A stretch of 64,000 nucleotides of DNA from Acanthochromis polyacanthus (lineage: Eukaryota > Chordata > Actinopteri > Pomacentridae), in NCBI RefSeq assembly GCF_021347895.1, contig NC_067125.1, positions 23,415,621 through 23,479,620 on the forward strand, read 5' to 3'. This document shows positions 1-10,368 of this stretch, in pieces. How positions within the stretch are numbered: the first letter of the stretch is position 1; every line of letters starts with the position of its first letter. A model generated the notes under the pieces. It was given only the letters and a program-made list of their open reading frames with translations, did no database searches and had not been told where the DNA came from. Both the position numbers and the translations under genes were made by a program.

Positions 1-179
1 GAAGGTTTAGGAATATGATCTCCTCTTTTACTTCCTGTTATCTGAACATCCTGATAATAAGTAATTACAGTAGTTTAGTGTAGAAGTAACAAATGCACTG
101 ATTAGTTTTCCATCATCGCTCTGAGACAGGACGTTCTTCCTGCACAGGTGAAGGAAGGCTGCATTAGAGTCTCAGTGTG

Positions 180-660
180 TGAGTTAAAGGAAATACCCTG
201 ATCAGATGACTAGAGCCCAGTGTCATTCAGAGTAACAGTCTGGTTAAATAGGATGTTTCTGAGTGGTGTAGGGCAAAAAATATTAACTTCAGTTTTGTAT
301 GAATTTAGAAGAAAATCGGTTCAGATCTTCCAGGCCTTTATGCCCTTCAGACATCCCTGGAGTCTGAGTCAGTGATCAGTTTCATCTGTCTTCACAGATA
401 AACGTAGGTGGGTGTCATCTGCTTATTAATGAAAGTTTATGCTGTGTTTCCTAAAAGTATTGCCTCAGAGGAGCATGCAAAAGGTGAACAGTATTAGTCC
501 TAGCATAGAACCCTGTGGAGCTCCAGAACTAAGTCTGGTGTGTGACAGATGGTCCACATTAACAAACTGCATCTGCCTGATTTCCACCTGGTGTCTTTCC
601 TTTGGTATGTTCACGAATGCTGCTCCATGTAATAAAATGCTGTGATCACCTGTATCAAAG
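180..660 (-). pseudogene. LINE reverse-transcriptase fragment (L2/Rex1/CR1-like)
   Basis: Read on the minus strand, this intronic stretch gives broken reverse-transcriptase pieces in the right order: FDTGDHSILL, then SGAPQGSMLG, then ADDTHLRLSVKTDE. These correspond to the FDTVDHxxLL, SGVPQGSVLGPLLF and YADDTQLYLS blocks of non-LTR retrotransposons. Stops and a damaged YADD box (preceded by a stop) show it is dead. It sits in the intron before the first visible exon of the kinase gene and is antisense to it. The exact LINE clade is inferred. Confidence 0.75.
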
Positions 661-704
661 CTGGTTGCAGAGCTTCTGTTTGGTTTTTGTCTTTTCCCTC
701 TCAG

Positions 705-803
705 GAGTCCGACTCAAACATGTGGACACAGAGGTTTCCATCATGAAGAAACTGGTGCACCACAAGAACATCCTCCAGATCCTGGACTGGAACACCACTG
801 TGG
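705..803 (+). CDS. Kinase gene exon: helix C and beta-4 region
   Basis: Acceptor cctctcag precedes 705 and donor gtgaga follows 803; entry and exit are both phase 1. It encodes RLKHVDTEVSIMKKLVHHKN and ILQILDWNTTV. The Glu of TEVSIM is the expected helix-C partner of the VAIK lysine, which lies upstream of the window. Confidence 0.85.
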
Positions 804-3800
804 GTGAGAGACGTTGATACAGACTGCCGTTCCTCTGCAAGAATAAAATGGTTTCTATTAGCTGATAGGAAAAGTGGGGAGTAGTGCAGAACTCCTGCTG
901 CTCTCTCCAACGCTGCAGGCTAGAAGATAAAACACGATAAAATCCTGGGATTTGTGCCTCCCAGCATGTCTGACTGATGTCCTCTGTGCAGAGCCTTACA
1001 TTCTCATCATGGAGTATGTGAGCTACGGCACTCTGAGGACCTTCCTGCAGACCAACAGAAGCCACCTGAGTGCAGATTCTGAGCTGCAGAGCCTCTTCAC
1101 CATCGCCTCCTACCACATCGCTCTGGCCATGCAACACCTGCGCTCCAAAATGGTAACGATATGGAAAGCTGTTAGGAAGTGTATGGGTTACATTTTGGAT
1201 AATTTTGGTCATACTTTGTGTAATTTCAGACCCCTTTTATGAATGTTATCAATTTTGTGCCATTGTAGACATATCTTTTGCCATATTTGCCATATTTTAG
1301 ACCACTTTAAACTCATCTTGTACACTCTGAGTACATTTGGTGCCACTAAGCTCACATTTTACCTGTTTGGTCATGTCTTAGAAACTTTTGTCATATCTTG
1401 TGTAATTTGAGGCATTCTCAACCATCTTACGTGCATATTGTGCCATTTTGGATAATTTTGTATCACTTTGGTGCCTGAATAGATCAATTGGTTAAGCGGG
1501 TGAACCACATATAGGAGCCTGTCTCCGATGCAGCAGCCTGGGTTTGATTCCCGCTCGCGGGCCTTTGCTGCATGTCTTCCCCCCACTCTTCTCGCCCATT
1601 TCCTGTCACTCTCTCGCTTAGCCTGTCAATTAAAGCCAAAACATTTTTTTTTGTATCACTTTGATTTCAGTCTGTACGACTTTAGATTGATCTCCCACCA
1701 TTTCAGACACATTCTGCACATTTTACATCAATTTGTACACATTTTGTGATATTATTTTTTTTAGATTTTATGCCATTTTAGTTACATGTACTATTTTTGA
1801 CACATTTTGTACCATTTTAAAAGGAGTTTATTACTGTTTGGACACATTCTGTGGAGTTGTGGACACATTTTGTAATGTTTTGGAGACATTGCCTTTAAAA
1901 AAAAACATGTTGTGCCCTACTTAGCTGCATTATAATGAATAATATTTACTGTTATGAACACACTGAGCACATGCTCACCATACTAATCAGTGCTACTGTG
2001 TTCTCCTGAGCAGATCATGCACTGTGACTTGGCACTGAGGAACATCATGGTCAATAAGTTTCCCTGGGAGGTCAAAGTAGCAGAGTTCGGCCTGGCCCGA
2101 GACTTAACCCGTATGACGAGCCGTCGCAGCAGTCGCTGGAGAAACCCCAGGGTAACATGACATTAACACACAATCACAGTCACTTCTGCTTCTTCATACT
2201 GGTGTTGTTGCCATTGTGATTTCAGTTTTACTAAAGGTTGTCATGTCCTACAGCCATAATAATTGTAGTAGTTCCAAATTATTTCAAGTGTCCAAATCAA
2301 TCATTCCAGAATTTATGACCCAAATACATGTCATTATTATTACTCCACCAAGTAACACGGCAGAGTTATGTGACAATCGGTGTACGTATGTCTGTCTGTC
2401 TGTTTGCAACATTACTCAAAAACAGAATAATGGATTTGGATGAAATTTTCAGGGAAGGTCAGAAATGACACAAGGACCGAGTGATTAGATTTTGGCAGTG
2501 ATGCAGCTTATAGTCTGGATCCACAGATTTGTTAAAGATTTCTGTCTCACTGCAAGATAGCAGCATGGTTTCACTGTAACCATGACAACAAGTGAACACT
2601 ACATCAGCTATCTGCTGATCATCACATGATTGTGATTCTACTACAAATCCACCGCTGTGGACTTATCAATCGGAAAAAAAAAACAACTGATCAAATTGTT
2701 GGGGTGTTTCTGAGTCCCAGCAATTCCTGCCGCCCGCTACATATTCAGGTCATGTGATTCAGTATAGGTTCATAACGTACACATGCAGAACACACGCCTG
2801 TGCTCAGCACAAGGTCATGTTGTTTGTGGGTACATCTATATGAAATGACCACATTCTATGTTGATATCTGATCATCAATAACTAATAAACAAATTCTGCA
2901 TTTATTTTTAAAAAATGCCCTTTTCCAATCTGTAATTAAAATCTTTTTTTTTTTTTTACCAATGCAATTGATCAACATCATTTTGTTTTTTTAATGTAAC
3001 CTGGCGATAAATGGGATTTTGTGACACTTTAGGTTACATTTAGTTTCACCTTTGGTCATACTTTTGGTGTCATTGCATACCAAGTTTAGTCGGATTTGTT
3101 GTCATGTTGTACAGTTCATTTTCTGTGAAAGTCAATTCATCCCCAACACATGCCTAACGTTTGGTTTAAAATGTGATTCGTGAACTTGTGACCATTGGCA
3201 TGTCTCTTGTCCAGCCACTTTACATTTGTTGGCCTGTGTGCTGCAGTCAGGTAGTAAAATCTGTGTGCAGCTGACATGTTCAACTAGCATGTCACTTTGC
3301 ACACTGATCACAGTCAGTCACATTGTGAATAGAATGCACTGGAAGATGTATCTCTATTCTGTGTGTCTGTGTGAGAGAGAGGGGCATTTAGCGACATCCT
3401 TTCAACAGGAAGCATCCATTTTATTGAGCTAGAAACCAGTCCTCCTTGAGATCAAATCACATTTTCCATTCTGTGTGCCTTCTACAGCAGCGTGTGCCGC
3501 TGCGCTGGTATCCCCCTGAATACTTCAAGAACAACTATTACAGCTTCAAGGGAGACGTTTGGGCTTTTGGCATCGTGCTGTGGGAGATGCAGACATTTGG
3601 TGAGTTGGTGGCTCAGGTGTTAAGCATGCGACACAGAACGGTTGGCTAACAGTATGAGGTTAGACTCTGACATCACGCAGATGTTCAGAATCAAATCTGT
3701 GTCAGAGGTTCCTCTCTGACCACTGGAAAGGCTGCAGGGGATTTACTCTTCCTGCTCTACTTCCCCACCTTAATGGCTCCGTAATAGTTTCCAAACACAT

Positions 3801-6800
3801 TCTTCATGCATTGGCAGCATCACAGAGGATCAGTGACACTTCATCATCATGTCATTTGCGTATCTGGGTTTGAGTGGAAAGCCACAGAGATAAGCTGCAG
3901 TTACAAGAAGTGGAGCAGCCACAGTTCACCTGAAAGCAAAACAGATCACAACAATTTCTTGCTCCGCCTTGATACTCTTGAGGAGCACTAAAAGTTACAG
4001 TTAAGTTCCAGTGTCCTGGCATCCATTTCAGTGAGTCAGCCCTTTAATCAAACTGTTTCACCTTGATGAAGTCAACCAAAAATACCTTCATTTATAGATA
4101 TCATTAGAGGCATGAAATATGTTTTTACCTTTTCTTATTAGTTCTCTGTAGAACCCTGGTAGATGCTCATCTGTAGTAAACAATAAGTTAAAGTCTTAAG
4201 AAACCAGAAATACATTTTACAAAGTAATTTCACTCGCATGTATAAATATCACATTTTCAGGTACCTTACCATACCCAAACCTGGAGACCTCAGAGGATGT
4301 GATCTACCACATCTGTCTGGGCCAGAAGAACACAAACCCTGAAGGCTGCAGACCGGAGATGTAAGTGAAAACTCATTAAATGAAATGAGAATCAAACGAT
4401 AAGAACTAGTACAACTGTGTCATTTTCAAATAGCTGCATGTGCATTAGCAAAGTTTAATATATATTATTTAGGTCTGAGAGATAGAAAAGCAGGTTGATC
4501 ACAGACTGTGAATTTACTGAATAAAGAACATGAGGTTATAGAAGGCTGTCTGGTGTCTCAGAAGACAGGAAACAGGATCAAACACATGGCTAAGACAGCA
4601 GTATTTCACATTGGATGATAGGGGGGAAGTCCTATTTAGTCCAGAAGAGACAGAAAGAATAGAAAAAAAACGCTGATGGCACTGTCAGACTCTGCTGGGA
4701 GAACGTGGCTCATTGGGTCTGAACAAAGTGGTGGAGTCCATGCAGCCTGCTGTCACTGAAGCAAGAGGGGAAAAAACGTATAAGACAATCTGATAATCAG
4801 ACATTTTTAGAGGTTGAAGTATACACTCTTGTTGAGCTGATATTGCCATTTTACATAAAGTTTAATTGAACTGAAAATTTTATTTGACAACTGCAAAATG
4901 GAATCATCTTCACTGGTGGGGTCAGACGTCTGGATCCCAGTTGTTTGTAATTGACATGTTTTTTGTTGCTTCTCTTTTCAGTTTAACATTTTTGCTTAAA
5001 CATGACTTTAATAGTTAATTGATATTTTCTGAGCTAATCAATCATTTTGCTTACTGCTTGCTTTTTCGGGTTAATGAAAACATTTTGAATCCTAAATCTA
5101 AGACGTCCCCAGAGGATTCTCACGCTGTTAGTTTTTTTTCGATTGCTAACACGCATTGGTCGAAACTGAAGTCACATGTTCAAAACTCTTAACACAGCCT
5201 GCATTTCCATCATGTATCTCAGCTAAACAGTTAATCTCATCGTCAAAACTGTTTCTCACAAACAAAACACTTCATACATGTCTCAAAATAAGCTCATCCA
5301 ACCACAACACTAGCAAATAGTCTCACTTTGGAAACACATGCTGTCAGGCTGAGCACGCTGAACTACAAACCACTAAGAGCATTACGTGAAATGAATTGAG
5401 ATCTTTCAAGTTTGAATGATTTCTTTTAAATAAATCAGTATTTTATTATAAAATAAGATCTTTGCACTTTGAGTTTTCTAAATTATTGTAATATATTGCA
5501 ACAAGAATGAATCAGGAATTCAGCAGTTTACTTCAACAACATTGATGTATTTTCTCTCTGCGTTTGCATCGGTACCTTACAAAAAAAAAAAACAGTTTAC
5601 TGTAAACAAAAATAAATGCAGAATCTCAGAATTCAGGGGGCAGAATAGAAATCAAGAGATAAAATTCAAAAACCCAACAACATGTACATGTATACTGTAA
5701 CATTCACAACCTGTCTGCATTTGGACTCATGTTTCCATCCATTACATCTGATGTCTTCTCTGGAGATGCATTGTGGGTAGAACCTTTGAGTGTCTCCTTT
5801 TTATGGTTTCTGATGAGGCCAAACACAGATCACCTGAATCGGGTTTCAGCTGACAACTACACTCAGCTGTGTGCAATTACCTAATCTTTTCATTTATTTT
5901 AATTCAATATTTTGAAATGATTTAATAGATTTCAATGTGGCTGCAGCAGAAATTCCCAGTGTTCCCCCGCACATCATTCTGTTCTGATTGTGGCTTTAAC
6001 TGTTTAGAACAAAGTAACTAGTAACTGAGAAAAGAGTTCATGAATTTTGGTGACTGTGGTCACTGAATGCATTTTGTGTCAAAGCAATGGAAAGTGATTC
6101 ACAGTTAGGTCCACATGGACTTCTGTTTTGCAGACTGTGTTAAGAGTTTTGAACATGTGACTTCAGTTTCAACCAATGAGTGTTAGCAATTGGAAAAAAA
6201 AAAAAAAAAAAAACCTAAAGGAGACACTCAAAAAAGTTCTAGCCACAACGCATCTCCAGAGAAGCCATCAGATGTAATGGATGGAAACATGTGGCCAAAT
6301 GCAGACGACTGTGAATGTTACAGTATACATGTGTTGTTGGTTTTTGAGTTTTATCTCAGAATAGAAATTCTGCCCCCTGAATTCTGAGAGCCTGCTTTTT
6401 TTGTTTACAGTAAACTTTATATTTTTTATAAAGTCTCAAAGTACCAATACAAAGGCAGAGAGAAAATATGTCAGTGTTGTTGAAGTAAATTGCTGCATTC
6501 CTGATTTGTTGTAGTTGCAATACATTACAATAATTTAGAAAACTCAAAGTGCAAAGATCTTACTTTATAATAAAATACTGATTTATCTAAAAAGAAATCA
6601 TTCAAACTTGAAAGAGTACAATTTATTTCATATAATGCTCTGTTAGTATTTTGTAGTTCAGTGTGGTCAGAGTGACCGTGTTTGTTTCGAAAGTGAGACT
6701 ATGTGCTAGTGTTGTGGTTGGATGTGTCACGGTTGATGGTAGAGAGAACCCAGGCGCAGATACCAACAGACAGGCTCAGAGGTTATAATGAAAACAGGGG

Positions 6801-9572
6801 GTTTATTGTCAAAACACAACTACAATACACCAAAACTTAAACTGGGGAGGCACTACGTAAAACCAAGCAGTAACAAAAAATGGCTACTGGGTTGTACTCA
6901 CGCACACTGAAATGAAGTCCATTCAAAAATAGAGTCCAAAGGTACCAAGCAGAAAAGTCCAGAAACTGCAGTAATCCAGAAGAGGTGTTGCAGAACAGCA
7001 TGTGGGTCAATTCAACTGTGATGCTCCCACATACAATGAGGGGAGCAGAGGGTTTTTAAACAGAAGGGGAAGGCAGGTGAATGGTGTTGGCTGATTACTC
7101 CTCAGCTGAGTCTCATGCCGCAATTAGCTGTCCTCCAGCGGGCGATCAGCTGGAAGAGAGAGAGGGAGACAGGGACAAAAACCAGGCAGGAGCCGGGACG
7201 GCTTCCTGACAGGATGAGCTTATTTTGAGACATGTATGAAGTGTTTTGTTGATGAGAAACAGTTTTGGGGATGAGATTAACTGTTTAGCTGAGATACATG
7301 ATGGAAATGCAGGCTTTGTTAAGAATTTTGAACATGTGACTTCAGTTTGGACCAATGCTTGTTAGCAATTGAAAAAAACTGTAATACGACCATTTCTGTA
7401 GTCGAGTTCAGCTGAGTGTGTTTTTTGATTGTTATACCAAAGTCACATTTTCCGCTACTATTTAGAACCGCGTAGGTCATTCCTGAACTGGAGGACATTT
7501 GGGCTTCAACATTTTTGAAAAATTTACCTTCTCTGTTACAGTTTTCTGCTCCATATTCATCAATAATAGTAATAAACTATCAAAGGCTTGATTGGTTGAG
7601 CTTACACATCAGTGGTACCATTTTTATTCCATGTTTTCTGTGTTGTTGCTAACCCTACTCTAATCACAGTAACAGGGTTGCTCATCCATGCTAATGTGAT
7701 CTTTTTCTCAGCTAGATATTTAGCTAGCTGTTACTGCTGACCAAGAGGACAAACTGACTGATGGAAAACAGTCAAAAGAATGAGTCTGATCCTGATAATA
7801 TGAGGTAGAGTGAGACGTTCAATCAAGGCTGACAATGGGATGAAAGTATGAAAACTAGAAGACAGGACATAGCTTTGCTCTACCCATTCTTTAGGAAAAC
7901 TGTTTGATGATGTTAATGCCAGCGTTTCATGTGATTCACTGTTTTCTTCTTCTTCTATCAGATAAAAGGCTTTATAACAGGGTTGTTGTGGGACACACGT
8001 TCCATGCATAATAATTATTATTTAAAATATTATGGCGATTAAAAAAATGTTCCCACAATTACAAGAGACATCAATGGAAATAATATCAAAAAAGGAGATG
8101 TAAATTTAACTGTTTTATTAGAGATTCAGTTTGGTCATCAGGGGGTGGGAACAGAGAAAAATGTCATTTTAGGAGGAACTCCAGACTTATTTGGTATTTT
8201 AAATATTTTCAAACATTCTTTTTTCTTAGTTTTTTAGATTTGGTCTCAGGACAAGAACATTTACACAACAACTGCACATTTTAGTATTTTGTACATGGAT
8301 TATTTGAAATTTGATGGGTGGGATGTGAAATGTCCTCCAGTTCTGGAATGACCCTTAATGGGATCTTTCCAAAATGAGTGCTGTGATTTAGTTGTGTTTC
8401 CCACTGTTGGAGTCTTAGAGATGAAATTCAAACTGATGTCATTCATCTCATGTTGGGTGCAGCTGCTGCTTCTCTCAGCTTCCATAGCTCAGAGTGAAGA
8501 TTGACCTCTGCACTGATCAATATCAGGAACTGCATTGATTAGTCTAAATGTGGAAATGGATTCTTTTGATCTCTGCCACCAGTTTTACTGTCACATCATC
8601 TATAGAGTTTTAGCCACCCCTATACTTTCGATGAAACCACTGATTGTTTGACAGCTAGTAACATGATGAATGTCTCACAGACTCCATATCATGAGAGACT
8701 GCTGGCAGGAGCCGTACACAATGAGACCCTCCTTCACTGACATTGTCTGCATGCTGGAGAACGTCATGGAAAACGATGCAGTAAGCAACAGCATTATTTA
8801 TATGATCTTTAATTGGTATGTCACTTATTCTTTCATTGTCTATTTAAATGAACAAACATGGTGTGACCTTCATGATGCTAAAACACACTTTGTATGCTTG
8901 GTGAAAGTCATTATCATTGTTTTACTATATTGTTTTTATACGTCCAAATAATCCACCTGCCAACATATGGAAATTAATCTTGTGCTAAATACGGCTTATT
9001 TACAGCAATCTTGTGTAATCTATTATGAGATGGTTCATTAATATGCACTGTCCCATCCAAAGATATAAATAAAATAAATTATGTAGCTTACTATCTTCAG
9101 AGTTGTATAACTTGCAGCAGTTTCCTAACATGCAAACCATTTAAACACTGTTGATGGACAACATCTGTTCATTTTAAATGTTGTGAATGTGATGTGTCCA
9201 GTGAATGGCTTCAATCAAACGGTGTGGATAAAGTTTGAGTTTGTGTTGGCTAAAGTGTTCATCGTTTGGCCGGTAAACGTGTACCTCCACACGTCTCATG
9301 AACTACTTAATGCATTTTTTTCTAGAAAGGTCTCAGCAGATAATCTGGAACAGAAAATATGAATCGATTTATGAATTGCTTTTGTGTGACGTTCCGGTTT
9401 GTTGTTGCAGATGGACAGTAAGCAGACTGTACATTTCACTGTGATCTCTTCTTTGCAGGATTATGTGGATGTGGAGAGTCCTCAGAGTTTGGTGAAAGAG
9501 GACGCTGAATATCATGAAGCTAAATGTCTACGAGCAGCAAGCGTCACCCTGGAAAATGCTGATCCTGTTTAA
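705..9572 (+). CDS. Receptor-type tyrosine kinase-like gene, 3' seven exons (RET/FGFR-like fold, degenerate catalytic motifs)
   Basis: Coding exons are 705-803, 992-1152, 2014-2151, 3488-3599, 4261-4360, 8681-8780 and 9459-9572. All have AG/GT borders and consistent phases (entry phase 1; then 1, 0, 0, 1, 2, 0). They encode the kinase domain from the helix-C region (Glu in TEVSIMKKL) through the hinge (ILIMEYVSYGTL), catalytic loop (HCDLALRN), metal-binding motif (AEFGLAR), P+1 region (VPLRWYPPEYF), F-helix (GDVWAFGIVLWE) and the CW...RPSF block, to a short tail starting DYVDVES. The glycine loop, VAIK lysine and any extracellular part lie left of the window. A tyrosine-kinase identity is clear from LRWYPPE and DVWAFGIVLWE. 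RET- or FGFR-like placement is inferred from the RPSFTDIV...LE...DYVDV tail, and an STYK1-like relative is an alternative. HRD is HCD, DFG is EFG, APE is PPE, and no activation-loop tyrosine pair is seen, so activity is uncertain. Gene name not recognised. Confidence 0.85.
992..1152 (+). CDS. Kinase gene exon: hinge and helices D-E
   Basis: The exon runs from after tgtgcag to before gtaacg. It encodes EPYILIMEYVSYGTLRTFLQ and on to IALAMQHLRSKM. IMEYVSYGTL is a standard tyrosine-kinase hinge. Exit is phase 0. Confidence 0.85.
1456..1470 (+). repeat. Target-site duplication, left copy (SINE)
   Basis: TTTTGTATCACTTTG here is repeated exactly at 1649-1663, on the other side of the SINE. Confidence 0.9.
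1471..1648 (+). mobile_element. tRNA-derived SINE, full length, perfect 15-bp TSD
   Basis: The 5' part is tRNA-like. It has an A-box-like TAGATCAATTGG near 1480 and a B-box GGTTTGATTCC at 1541-1551. The tRNA-unrelated body reads tttgctgcatgtcttcccc and gtcaattaaagcc, typical of a common percomorph SINE, and ends in a T-rich tail. The exact 15-bp duplication (1456-1470 and 1649-1663) proves target-primed insertion. This is not a functional tRNA gene. Confidence 0.9.
2014..2151 (+). CDS. Kinase gene exon: catalytic loop and activation-loop start
   Basis: The exon lies between cctgagcag and gtaaca and encodes 46 whole codons. The catalytic loop reads HCDLALRN: the base Asp and the Asn are kept and Arg is replaced by Cys. 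The metal site reads AEFGLAR, with Glu for the DFG Asp. The activation segment is Arg/Ser-rich (MTSRRSSRWRNPR) without tyrosine. Confidence 0.88.
2341..2673 (+). repeat. Dispersed repeat family A, copy 1
   Basis: It begins tactccaccaag and runs through gatttggatgaaattttcag, tcagaaatgacacaagga and ccatgacaacaagtgaac. The same string of blocks recurs at 44903-45260 (same strand) and 20880-21243 (opposite strand). No coding content is seen. Confidence 0.75.
3488..3599 (+). CDS. Kinase gene exon: P+1 loop and F-helix
   Basis: Acceptor tctacag lies before 3488 and donor gtgagt begins at 3600; exit is phase 1. It encodes QRVPLRWYPPEYFKNNYY and GDVWAFGIVLWEMQTFG. VPLRW identifies the tyrosine-kinase P+1 loop; APE reads PPE. 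Confidence 0.88.
3606..4200 (+). other. Kinase-gene intron, no recognised element
   Basis: This is ordinary AT-rich intron sequence between the P+1 exon and the next exon. I see no coding homology or clear repeat. Confidence 0.4.
4261..4360 (+). CDS. Kinase gene exon: helix F-G
   Basis: The exon follows acattttcag and precedes gtaagt. It encodes TLPYPNLETSEDVIYHICLG and on to CRPE, the usual PYP...E segment after the F-helix. Entry is phase 1 and exit phase 2. Confidence 0.88.
5131..6213 (+). mobile_element. DNA-transposon-like element with ~75-bp terminal inverted repeats
   Basis: The left end (from about 5131: gattgctaac, cattggtcgaaactgaag, tcacatgttcaaaactc) is the reverse complement of the right end (6128-6213: gagttttgaacatgtgac, cttcagtttcaaccaatg, gttagcaatt). 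Interior coding capacity is not evident, so it is probably non-autonomous. I suspect the Tc1/mariner superfamily but cannot assign it. It lies in the 4.3-kb kinase-gene intron. Confidence 0.7.
6218..7379 (-). mobile_element. Second, inverted copy of the 5.13-kb element, interrupted by a solo LTR
   Basis: With the solo LTR at 6725-7211 removed, this stretch is the reverse complement of about 5131-5812. For example, 6217-6290 mirrors 5740-5815, and 7320-7379 mirrors the left terminal repeat. Together with its neighbour it forms an imperfect palindrome of about 2.2 kb with a loop of roughly 400 bp. Confidence 0.7.
6725..7211 (-). mobile_element. Solo LTR (Gypsy-type), 5-bp TSD GGATG
   Basis: This 487-bp block starts TGTCACGG and ends CCTGACA. 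It is flanked by GGATG at 6720-6724 and 7212-7216. On the minus strand it reads from TGTCAGG, has a TTTAAAAACCC core-promoter-like stretch, an AATAAA signal and ends CGTGACA, which is LTR logic. No internal retroelement sequence is attached. The opposite palindrome arm (about 5290-5310) preserves the uninterrupted site. Confidence 0.8.
7380..8640 (+). other. Kinase-gene intron remainder, nothing recognised
   Basis: AT-rich intronic sequence between the inverted-element pair and the CW...RPSF exon. No convincing coding or repeat homology is seen. Confidence 0.35.
8681..8780 (+). CDS. Kinase gene exon: C-lobe CW...RPSF block
   Basis: The exon follows tgtctcacag and precedes gtaagc. It encodes ILHIMRDCWQEPYTMRPSF and DIVCMLENVMENDA. 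The CW and RP residues of subdomain XI are intact. Exit is phase 0. Confidence 0.88.
9459..9572 (+). CDS. Kinase gene terminal coding exon and stop
   Basis: Acceptor ctttgcag lies before 9459. It encodes 37 residues starting DYVDVESPQSLVKEDAEYHE and ending ENADPV, with stop TAA at 9570-9572. The DYVDV start resembles the post-kinase DYLDL or EYLDL of RET and FGFRs. The tail is short, with few candidate docking tyrosines. Confidence 0.85.
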   Translation, partial: DYVDVESPQSLVKEDAEYHEAKCLRAASVTLENADPV

Positions 9573-9925
9573 AATATGTATTTATGGAGGCTGGATACTG
9601 TATAGTTTAAATCTCTACACATTACTATTTAGCTCTTTGAGACTGAGGCTATTTTCAGTGTAAATTAACTACCTTTACTATTAAGCTCTTACCTTGATCA
9701 CCATGAGGATTGTGCATACATTCTGTATCTTGTTTTTTTTTTCTTCATTTTTTAGGAACAGACACAGCTATCAATATATTCATAATCTGATATGATGATT
9801 CTTCTGCAGATTTTTTTTAATATCAGCCTTTATATCAAGGAAAAAACTTTTTTATTATGAAATTGTTGTGTTTTTACACATATCTTACCACAGAATGCTG
9901 GAAGTAGAGATACCTTAATAATAAC
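9573..9925 (+). other. Probable 3' UTR of the kinase gene
   Basis: AT-rich sequence directly after the stop, before the next repeat. No unambiguous AATAAA signal is close enough to fix the transcript end. Confidence 0.4.
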
Positions 9926-9939
9926 TAGAAAAGCACTCA

Positions 9940-10368
9940 GAGAGCGCAGACCTCCGCCAAGGATATTGACATTCCCACAGAAAGGGAAACAGGAAACCCG
10001 TGCAATAAGGGATCATGAGCTGGAATTGAACCTGTGTCTCTGACACAGTTCTGTTTATGAATCACCTTCTTAACCAGTTGAGCTATCTGGACACCTCTTC
10101 CCAATTTGTTGGACGACATACTAACCTATGATGTTTTTGTCATATTTTGGACCACATACTAAACCATACTAAAAAATTCAAAGTGATCCAGAATCCAGGA
10201 TCCTTTCCGGATTGCCACCAAAATTAAATCAGCTCTTCCTCTTACAATAGTCTACATCCCCTCAAAATTTCATCTGAATCTGAGCAGGCGTTTTTGAGTT
10301 ATCTTGCTAACAGTCAGACAGACACACAAACGCCGGGTGTCACATAACCTCCTTGGCGGAGGTAATAA
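9940..10368. repeat. Dispersed repeat family B with inverted CCTCCGCCAAGG ends, carrying a SINE
   Basis: Left end cctccgccaagg near 9951 and right end ccttggcggagg near 10350 are inverted copies. The interior holds the degenerate block ctgagcaggcgtttttgagt followed by cttgctaacagtcagaca. It resembles family A in layout but not in sequence. A tRNA-derived SINE splits it. Confidence 0.6.
9963..10110 (-). mobile_element. tRNA-derived SINE (minus strand) within repeat family B
   Basis: On the minus strand it shows an A-box-like TAGCTCAACTGG and a B-box GGTTCAATTCC about 45 bases apart, then a short unrelated tail. It differs from the SINEs at 1471 and 10697. Borders are approximate and no duplication was found. 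It is not a functional tRNA gene. Confidence 0.65.

Larger units (their letters stand above)
1190..1900. repeat. Degenerate tandem repeat (ACATTTTG-like units) in kinase-gene intron
   Basis: The intron between the hinge and catalytic-loop exons is built from many diverged copies of a unit of about 12-25 bases, such as gacacattttgt and gccattttagac. The SINE at 1471-1648 sits inside it. Units have drifted too far for a clean consensus by eye. Confidence 0.55.

Noticed and set aside
655..1212. 185-codon minus-strand frame
   Set aside because: It lies antisense across two genuine kinase exons and has no homology of its own.
1471..1570. Possible tRNA gene
   Set aside because: A and B boxes are present, but no cloverleaf or anticodon arm forms, and the unit is a SINE with TSDs.
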